NCBI GenBank assembly: GCA_004151065.3
Contig: NWUY0300022991.1
Coordinates: forward strand, 21,454 to 36,308
DNA: 14,855 bases
Direction: 5' to 3'
Source: Larix sibirica
Taxonomy: Eukaryota; Streptophyta; Pinopsida; Pinales; Pinaceae
Shown here: positions 7,765-14,855 of the stretch, one piece after another
Position numbering within the stretch: the first letter of the stretch is position 1
Layout of the letters: each line of letters begins with the position of its first letter
Translations under genes and position numbers: made by a program
The notes under the pieces: model-generated
Told to the model about the DNA's origin: nothing
The model's input: the letters and a program-made list of their open reading frames with translations, nothing else
Database searches by the model: none

Positions 7765-8736
7765 GTAACTACAACACATATAAATTTTCATTTTGTTTAT
7801 ATTTTGCGTGAGAACGATGGCTTTATTTTTCATGAGTAAAATTTTAAACTTTTCCAAATTTCCTCATTCCTCATAACCTAGTTCAAAATTCCTTTTGCGT
7901 GTTGTTTTGATTTGGTTTGTCCCTTTATCCAATGTGTATTTGATTAAGGATGACCATAGGTATAGAGTTTTACCATTGGGAGTAAAATTGTGGTCAATTT
8001 TTGTAGTTTGACTTTTGTAGTAATATAAAGTGCCTAGCTCCTTTAATTTGACCCATCTTTGTCTTAAATGACCTATGCCTCAAATGGATCATGTTGGTAT
8101 AATTTCTATCATTTTATTGAAAATGTTTTGGATGATTTTCCATTGATAATAAGGGTTTACCTAGCTATTATTTGACATAGTATAACTAGCCACAATTTTT
8201 ATAATTAACGACATACTTTATCTCTTTAGTTTTGAAATGCAATCCATGATATATTTAAAATTTCTCTAAGGATGATGTGATATCATACTTTAAAAGTTTC
8301 TCCTTATTGTAAATAATTTATTTTAATAATCATGTTGGAGGAGCTATTCTAGCCTTGTTTGGAGCTTACACGCAATATGCAATATGATTAGGTTGTTGCA
8401 TGTGTGTGTTTGGGATCCAAATATTCATACTACTTTTGTTTGATTACTCATATGGTGAGTTGTAGGATCCCAACACTTTGAAATAATCATGTGTCTCTTC
8501 TCTTTTGATTTTGTGCATGCTTGGAAGTATGGCATTACAACTGTAATAAAGTTTAGTGTGTTGAAAATGACGACTTGCAACATGTGTATATGAGGAAATT
8601 TAAGCTTATGAATTTATACCTATGCATGTGATGTTTACTTGGAAGTTGAACTCACACTCCTACAATCACATACTATGATAGACTAGAAAATCATACAGGT
8701 TTCAATTCTAAGTTTCAATGGTGACCTTCTTAACTT

Positions 8737-8835
8737 ATGAAGGTAATGAGCCAATAATTCATGACCAAGGTAATGATTTTAGCACCATGGTTACATTTTT
8801 TAAATGAAGGTAATGAGCCAATAATTCATGACCAA
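8737..8835 (+). repeat. Exact 32-bp direct repeat with 35-bp spacer
   Basis: 8737-8768 and 8804-8835 are identical over 32 bp, including 'gaaggtaatgagccaata'. The period is 67 bp. The first copy begins exactly where homology to repeat copy 1 ends. The spacer holds the left arm of the 495-bp inverted-repeat structure. Confidence 0.95.
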
Positions 8836-9268
8836 AATGAAGACAATGAGTTGACATCCAATGCATAGGATGGGGACTTTTGGTTGTATGTCTATATGTA
8901 GACATTCAAGTACACAATTGAGGCATGTATTTGACTATAGTTAGTGCTCCACACAACACCTATGCAATGCATCCAACACCCAGAGATCAAATAATTGGAA
9001 GATCCATTTAGGTAGTTAATGGAATGCGCAAATTTCAAGCGATTAGATGATGCATTGGGATGGGTCAATTGGGTAACATGGAGCATGTAAAATTTCTTTG
9101 ATATTTCAATTGGGTGTTATGCTCATGCCATAATTATAGACTCATATAATTTCTCTTTGACTTCTCAATCTTACCATAAAGGAATAAACACTAATCATAA
9201 ATCAATTCTCTATTAGTTCTTATTAATGGGTACTTATTAATGGGCATGAATGCATGGTGCTAAAATCA
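8774..9268. mobile_element. MITE-like 495-bp segment with 16-bp inverted ends
   Basis: TGATTTTAGCACCATG (8774-8789) is the perfect reverse complement of CATGGTGCTAAAATCA (9253-9268). The interior has no gene; it has a 14-bp tandem pair around 'cttattaatggg' (9217-9244). Size and ends fit a miniature inverted-repeat element, but no flanking target-site duplication is clear, the arms do not extend far, and the left arm lies between two direct repeats. It may instead be a chance or rearranged inverted repeat. Confidence 0.3.
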
Positions 9269-10620
9269 ATTTAATAATGAAGCTATTCAAGCATATAAAG
9301 AAATTCAAATCAAAGAAATTATAGAAATAGTAAACAACATATAGAGAATTCATCACAAATGGACACAACATTTACCTTGGAAATCTAAATGCAAAAACCA
9401 AGTTTTAATGGTTTTTTATGTCTCTATTTTGATAGCATCTAGTTACAATGCAACTCATGGCTCTCTATGCATCCTCCTCTCTTGGCCAACCAACAAGAAA
9501 AAATCTCTTTGAGAGTAAAATTACAAGAAGTTATAAGAGAGATGGGGGGTAATGAAATAACCAAGAGGATGACCTTTTAGTTCTCATTCCTATGTCTTTC
9601 TCCCCATCCTATTTTAATTTTCTTTGTTTATTTAATTATTTTCCTCTCTTCTATCTCATTAGTCTCTAAAATTTACATTATCCTTTATTTTTTGATACTC
9701 TCATTAAATGTTGAATTGCACTTAGGTATTAAATCTTACAACCATTTTCTTGGTTCAAATCTATTTTGGACCAAACATTTCCCATACCAGAGGAATGTGC
9801 CACACAACTTGATGATAGCCTAAGTTGTGTTGGGTGGATTTTCCAAGGATCCCAAGGGAGAACATAACTTTATATAAATCTTATGTTGTGAGTAAAGTTT
9901 CAGTTGAAGGTATTGAAATGAGTGATTATTAATTACTAGTATTATGTGGGTCTAATGTGTCAACAAATGTCCCACTATCAGGATATTAACCAATCGGTAT
10001 GTATCCAAAATAGTTTTCAAGGCTCCCACAGCTTCGCAGCCATCTATGTATTAAAAAGTGTGTTTTACAAATGTTTTGTCAAAATGGTGTCTTCGGTGGT
10101 AACAATATGATCCCAAGATGATGTTTCCAGTAAGGTTTCCAAGGTATTCCTGATGGTGACTGATATGGTTATCAAAATAAGTTATCTGGTGATCATTAGA
10201 GGCAATTGAAACCCACACTCTTAATATCCACTAACAATGCTTAAATGAACAAAAGATAAAATGAATTTTCCAAATGAACCTTCAATGAGGGTGATGAAAT
10301 TCACTAGGGGCATAATTCAAGTGAAGGCATGAATGACATGAGTTATAATTTCCTCATATGATAACTATCCAAGGCGTTGAAATCCAAGGGTGGATACATA
10401 AGGTAATATTATTTGTCTTGGATATTTTTCACAAACCCATGAGAAAGCCACCTTAGTGCAGGTTCTAGGATTGGCCATTTTTCTACCTCTTCATAAGAAA
10501 TGGCATGGAGGATATAGAGTCATGTTTTAAGGGCATACATTTAAAATATTTGCACCTATTTATTTGGTGTGTGGGGAATCCCAAAATTCCACATCTTGAC
10601 CTAACCTTTAATGCATTGGT
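9269..10620. other. Stretch with no identifiable gene
   Basis: AT-rich sequence without an open frame worth reporting. Phrases such as 'gtttccaaggtattcc' near 10135 loosely recur as 'ggttccaaggatgac' near 10768, but too weakly to call a repeat. A purine-rich run ending GGGGGG at 9549 is not followed by an LTR-like TG. Confidence 0.5.
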
Positions 10621-11622
10621 TGTAACACCCCCGTCTTAACTTTTTGAACTTGATCTTGTTTATATCATAATTATGCTTTCATTTATTACGTGTTTCTTAA
10701 CACCGTGAGGTAATTTACATGGTGATTATGAACATTAACAAACATGATAATTGTAATATTGATGAAGGTTCCAAGGATGACTTGTGGGGAGGACACCGAT
10801 GGGAATACAAGTCCACCGTAGTGAAAAGTTAGGGATTCCAATGGGGGAATAATCTATGCCTTATGGTGATGCATTTTCATATCCATAAACCTCCTTAATT
10901 TGATTTTCATATTTTAATTTCTCCTCAAGTCTTTGGTAAACTTGATTTGAGAGCCTAGTTAAGTGAAAGGGGAAATTTGAATATGATAACTTGGTAATAT
11001 TATGCCCAAGTGAGTAAACCATATTTTGTTGCAACTACCTCCTGTATTTGGTGAACCAAGAAATAAGTAGAGGAAATACTCCTCCCTCTTATGGATTCAT
11101 TCATTTCATTCATGCAAATTTGAATGGGTAGATAAGAGCTTGGAGAAAACAGGGCTCTTAGAGTGAAAATAATGGTTTTGGAGGAGGAAAACTCAACCCA
11201 ATTCTCATATGACCATGTAGAGATGAAATAAAGGTTTCTAGGTAAGATTATACACCATTGGAGAGTATATATATTCCATTTCAAATCCCTTAAGGTTTTT
11301 GGCCTATCATTTTGTCCAAAGAACCATAAAATCAATTCCCAAGAAGCTTCACAATGCTGAAAATGAAATGTGGAATTAAATTGTGTCTTGGGATCAAATT
11401 GGCCATACCAAAGAGCATAGAGAGGAAGGGAATGATTGAATGACTGAAGAGTAGATAATGGAGGAATTCTTGTATTGTATGGAGTAAGGGATTTGTGCTG
11501 AGGGTTGTGCTAGTTAAGACATTAAACAAATAACTAGTATTGAATTGCTTGGATGGTATCTTGGAAGCTTTTCGTGAAAATAAAAATGGTTTGAGAAACC
11601 TTGAAAATATTATTTACCCTAG

Positions 11623-11637
11623 TGGTATCATATCCCA
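11623..11637 (+). other. Weak tRNA-Met-like primer site
   Basis: TGGTATCATATCCCA matches the plant initiator-tRNA-Met PBS (TGGTATCAGAGCCCA type) at 13 of 15 positions. The bases before it (ttaccctag) do not end in CA, so no LTR end is evident. It lies about 1.0 kb after the TGTAACACCC start and is an alternative right boundary for that LTR. Confidence 0.15.
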
Positions 11638-12212
11638 GTATGGGGGTGGAATTCTATAGTTGACTAGCCTTTTATTGGGAGGAAATCAGTCCCCTCATAG
11701 TTAGTTGCATTACAACTTCATCTTTGAAAAGATAAATGAACGTTATCTACTTTTTGTTTAATAAATTGATGCAATAGAGTGATTGGTAAAATGATGTCAT
11801 TATTTATTAGACGATGATGATAAATTTGTTTTTGTTTACAATCAAACAATTTGTAAATGAGGCGTGGAAGTCGAGCATTGATAGGCTCATACAAGCTAAA
11901 TGTTTGACATATAGAACTATGAAAAAAAATGATATCTTTACCATTCAAGGTTGATATGTGAAGGCTATAGCCCCCATGTATCTCCCCAATGAATTGCTAA
12001 AAAATATGTTTAAAAGGAATGGAAATTCTGGAAACAATCTTCTTATAGGTGCATGTCTTGTACCTATCTATTTTTATAGTAATTATGCATTGAAATTTAT
12101 GCCTACCTAAGTGATTTACCAAGTGTCATGAAAGAATGAAACCTATTCCATATTATGAAATTATGAATCTCAAGAATTAAACTCTTGGGATATTAAGAGG
12201 TATCCATTTGAA

Positions 12213-12395
12213 AAATTAAAATCTAGAGTATTTTCCTATTGCATTTGCAAAACAAAATTCTTGATTTTGGGAATGCATGTAATTTTAAGAATATGATGAT
12301 TTGTTTGAATAGATAAATCCATGTTCTGGGTGAATGAAATTTTTGGTAGAGAAAATCCAAACATTGGGACATATATACTCACAAAAATATCCAAT
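12213..12395 (+). repeat. 183-bp block, first copy, abutting the N
   Basis: It runs from AAATTAAAATCTAGAG to ATATCCAAT and matches 12397-12579 at all but two positions (G/A in 'gcattt(g/a)c' and C/G in 'gggaatg(c/g)atg'). It ends at the base before the ambiguous N at 12396. Confidence 0.95.
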
Positions 12396-12396
12396 N
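12396..12396. other. Single ambiguous base (N), probable contig join
   Basis: The only N in the window. It sits exactly between the two near-identical 183-bp blocks, as if two contigs with overlapping ends had been placed side by side with a one-base gap. Confidence 0.7.
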
Positions 12397-12579
12397 AAAT
12401 TAAAATCTAGAGTATTTTCCTATTGCATTTACAAAACAAAATTCTTGATTTTGGGAATGGATGTAATTTTAAGAATATGATGATTTGTTTGAATAGATAA
12501 ATCCATGTTCTGGGTGAATGAAATTTTTGGTAGAGAAAATCCAAACATTGGGACATATATACTCACAAAAATATCCAAT
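12397..12579 (+). repeat. 183-bp block, second copy
   Basis: Starts directly after the N with AAATTAAAATCTAG and ends with ATATCCAAT at 12579, after which unique sequence (acctagatc) follows. Probably the same genomic DNA as 12213-12395 counted twice. Confidence 0.95.
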
Positions 12580-12619
12580 ACCTAGATCTTACTTTAAGAG
12601 TTATAGCTTCTTTTTAAGA

Positions 12620-12800
12620 CCTGTAGGGTTGTTGTGGATCCTATGTAGCTGATGTTTTGTTTATATAATTCAAAATCTATGATATAGGTAAACATGATTT
12701 TTGGTAGGGGTAATCCTTATACTCGAAGGACATGCACACAAAATATCACAAATACCTATATTATGATTCAAGAGGTATTTTATGTTTTGCAGACATGGAG
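12620..12800 (+). repeat. Diverged third unit related to the 183-bp block
   Basis: 'ttttggtagg' at 12699, 'aatcc', 'ggacat', 'cacaaa-atatc' and 'aataccta' follow in the same order and spacing as in the 183-bp block, offset about 174 bp. Flanking phrases (agaggtatt / agagttat; cacctgtag / gacctgtag) also recur. This shows an old local duplication independent of the near-identical pair at the N. Confidence 0.45.
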
Positions 12801-13024
12801 AAGTTGCTATGAATCACCTGTAGCTACTGCTGCATATCCCCTGTAGTTGCTTCTACCGATTTCCCGAAGTGGATTATTTGAATTCCTATTGAAAAATATT
12901 GGAATTATGAAGATTGAAATGATAATTTAAGAGGGTATTAATTGTCATTAATAAGAAATAACACTTAGGAATGATATTAGGGAAGTATTTTGACATTTTA
13001 AAGAAGATAAATATCATTCCTTTG

Positions 13025-13034
13025 CCTATAAAAG
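13025..13034 (+). promoter_or_regulatory. TATA-like box CCTATAAAAG
   Basis: Matches the core promoter form common in plant LTRs and genes (cTATAAA). Transcription starting about 30 bp on would begin inside the 37-bp tandem duplication. No convincing coding region follows, which favours an LTR promoter over a gene. Confidence 0.3.
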
Positions 13035-13103
13035 CTTTTCTTAAGAGAAAACAATGAGGTTAGAGGAAAAGCTTTTCTTAAGAGAAAACAATGAGGTTAG
13101 AGG
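13030..13103 (+). repeat. Perfect 37-bp tandem duplication
   Basis: 13030-13066 and 13067-13103 are identical, each starting AAAAGCTTTTCTTAAGAG and ending GGTTAGAGG. A perfect pair implies a recent slippage event or an assembly duplication. It overlaps the end of the TATA-like box. Confidence 0.97.
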
Positions 13104-13203
13104 CATGTATGTGAAAGAATCATTTGCAAGGGAGGGCATTACGCAACCATGAGAAATTATTCACTCTTCTAAAAAAGGCATGAAGTGTTTCATGCATGAG
13201 ATT

Positions 13204-13217
13204 TGGTATCATTAACC
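13204..13217 (+). other. Partial tRNA-Met-like primer site
   Basis: TTTGGTATCA (13202-13211) matches the start of the common plant LTR primer site TTTGGTATCAGAGCC, then diverges (TTAACC). Its position eight bases after a CA and about 170 bp after a TATA-like box is what a 5' LTR would show. Confidence 0.2.
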
Positions 13218-14855
13218 TTGAAAACCCTAAACTTATCCTCTTGAGGAGAAAGAAAAGCATACTTTTGGAATATGCTATGTGAATGCCAACATGAAACTAT
13301 GAAAGCTAGATTGTGGCCTATTTTATTATGTATGGTTAAAGGAATGATGTCAATTATGCATATTTGAAAAAATATGGAAATATGTCATGAGACACATTGC
13401 CATTGACTGGATTTTAATTGAATGAGGAACTTGAATCTATATTTTATTGTGAAAATGAAAATGTATCCAGACTTCTTAGAAAATATTCCAAGCTTGTATA
13501 TGCGTTGTCTCATTTTTTTATCTATATGTTATCTTCAAACATCAAAAGTTTAACTCAAGTTATTTTTTATAAATCCAAACATTGTCATTGTAGAATTTTA
13601 ATGTTTCACTACCATTAATGAAATGGTATACAAGCATACCCCTATTTTTGTTAATGGTATGAGGGTACATTACATTCGTCAGAAGCACATCCCCAAAATT
13701 GATCTTGATACTACAACACCCCTCCTCTCCTTTAGTCAACTTGTCATATCAAGTTTTGATGCCCTTATAGTGAATGGAATTTTTATGTATCCATACTTAT
13801 CTTATAAGTGCAGATGTTGTCTAATCTTACTAATTCATAACATGCCAACTACAAAATGTTTGGCAATATTTTTGTAAAATGACATTTTTTAAGAATTGTA
13901 TAGAGTTTCTAGAAAATTTTGATGAATTTTTACGTGAAATAATTTTATCCCATAGAATTTGGGGTGAATCACTTGAAAAATCAATGGAAAATTAACATGT
14001 TGATGGAATTTTCCTCAAGTTTTCTTGATTTGAATTTTTCCTGCTTTGGAGTGTTTAATGGACAACTCATGCAACCAAATCAAAACACCCAATCTAAATG
14101 TTTGTGTTATTTTCTACACCCTCTTGTGAATTGATGTTGGTGTAGGGTCATAAACTAGCAAGTTTTGAGAACTATTGATTGAAAGATTTTATTTAAGTGG
14201 TTTCTTTTAAAAGTTTTTTTTGCTCAGTATGGTAATTTTTGTGTGCAAAATGTGAGATGTGATTTCTAAACTTGATATTTAGAGTGGTTTCATCATTTTA
14301 ACCATGTCCAAAATATCAAGAAAACATCAACCAATAAAAAAAATATTATCCAATCAACAATAGGGAAACAATGGAAATATGGTCTTGTTGACGTAGGTTT
14401 CTGGCCCTTATCAATGAACATAGGTATGGCATGATAAAATCATCTAAGTATCATTCCCATCATCTATGGGTGAACCCTCTAGTTTGTGGCACTAGGTGCT
14501 AGATTCATTTTAGGGGATTTTGTGATTTTTATATTTTTTTGTTTTAGATTGCAGGAAGAAAAATACAAAAAATGAAATGTAGAAAGTTAAAATCCTAATA
14601 TTAGGAGTAGTAGAAAGAAGAAAATGAAATTAAAAAACAATATAACATAGACAAAGAGCAAAATAATTAACAACACTAATTCTACGTAATATTAAGAAAT
14701 ATGTTAAATATATAAATAGTTGTAATTGTTTCAACCCAATCCTGTTCCAAAACCATATTAACAAACGCAAGAGCAAAATATAGTTGAACATCGTACACTT
14801 ATAACATGCTAAACAAATCTGCAACTTTTATTACAACTAAAACTCTCCTAACAAT
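13218..14855. other. Stretch with no recognisable gene
   Basis: Two short plus-strand frames in different registers lie four bases apart (13418-13618 and 13623-13877; 66 and 84 codons, both starting with ATG). Neither shows a known motif. If 13204 is a real primer site they would fall where gag is expected, but no capsid-like or CCHC pattern is visible. The last 250 bases are A-rich (plus strand) and low in complexity; the minus-strand frame there is not credible. Confidence 0.45.

Larger units (their letters stand above)
6350..8742 (+). repeat. 2.2 kb dispersed repeat, copy 2 (with SINE)
   Basis: The partner of 1230-3486 in the same orientation, starting about 5.1 kb further right. Without the SINE and its extra target copy it is about 2.14 kb. 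The left end is near 'ctagacgttgacc' (matching 'gtagacattattgacc' in copy 1). The right end is near 'aatcatacaggtttcaa', running into a 32-bp direct repeat that is absent from copy 1. Confidence 0.8.
10621..13196 (+). mobile_element. Candidate long LTR of a Ty3/gypsy-type element
   Basis: The left end, TGTAACACCCCCGTC, matches the start common to many plant Ty3/gypsy LTRs (TGTAACACCC). A CCTATAAAAG core-promoter box lies at 13025-13034, followed by a purine-rich segment that could be R/U5. The stretch may end ...GCA at 13196, eight bases before a TGGTATCA sequence resembling the start of an initiator-tRNA-Met primer site. This gives about 2.58 kb, within the range of long plant LTRs. Against it: the PBS match is short, no second LTR is in view, and no TG/CA-end inverted repeat is evident. 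The minus-strand frames inside (11000-11335 and 11332-11529) look like chance. Confidence 0.25.

Noticed and set aside
9535-9552. Purine-rich run ending GGGGGG as a polypurine tract
   Set aside because: It is followed by TAATG rather than an LTR-type TG start, and no LTR features follow.
1230-10700. Paired repeats as the two LTRs of one element with the PBS at 5621
   Set aside because: No homology between 3490-5613 and the sequence after 8742 was found, and no polypurine tract precedes 6350, so the repeats do not fit an LTR pair as seen here.
11000-11529. Two minus-strand ORFs overlapping by 4 bp (111 and 65 codons)
   Set aside because: No motif is recognised, and operon-like overlap is meaningless in plant nuclear DNA. 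They lie inside a candidate plus-strand LTR.
14630-14824. 64-codon minus-strand ORF
   Set aside because: Low-complexity AT-rich sequence with no motif; within chance for this composition.
1-14855. CRISPR array, rRNA, intact tRNA gene, bacterial operon or viral genome
   Set aside because: No regularly spaced repeats, no conserved RNA sequence, no compact coding and no viral protein motifs were seen.

Overview
This is AT-rich eukaryotic DNA with no intact gene. Three things point to a large, repeat-filled plant nuclear genome, and its decay resembles a gymnosperm: (i) a tRNA-derived SINE with target-site duplications; (ii) a primer-binding-site sequence matching plant tRNA-Arg, as used by Tat/Ogre-type Ty3/gypsy elements; (iii) degraded LTR-retrotransposon ends. 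The species cannot be read from the sequence. Open frames are short, many lack an ATG, and none matches a family I recognise.

Layout. 1-1221 is the right end of a decayed LTR retrotransposon: a broken lysine-rich repeat frame (135-655), a polypurine tract (836-844) and a probable 3' LTR (845-1221). 1230-3486 is copy 1 of a ~2.2 kb repeat whose diverged partner, copy 2, lies in the same orientation at 6350-8742. Copy 2 carries a SINE (7007-7244) flanked by 16-bp target-site duplications; copy 1 preserves the empty site. The two copies share a short reading frame and a small exon-like segment. Between the copies lie an unrecognised 117-codon ORF (3570-3923), an 80-bp tandem duplication (4920-5080) and a tRNA-Arg-type PBS (5621-5633), so part of the DNA just upstream of the PBS is probably an old 5' LTR.

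8737-9268 holds a 32-bp direct repeat and a 16-bp perfect inverted repeat spanning 495 bp. 9269-10620 is featureless. 10621-13196 may be a long LTR: it starts TGTAACACCCCC, has a CCTATAAAAG box at 13025 and a PBS-like site at 13204. Inside it, two 183-bp blocks that differ at only two bases flank the single N (12396), which looks like an unmerged contig overlap. 13212-14855 shows only short, unrecognised frames.

No operon or gene network is present. The window records layered insertion, duplication and decay of mobile elements. The best-supported items are the SINE with its empty site, the paired 2.2 kb repeats, the PBS, and the duplication at the N.
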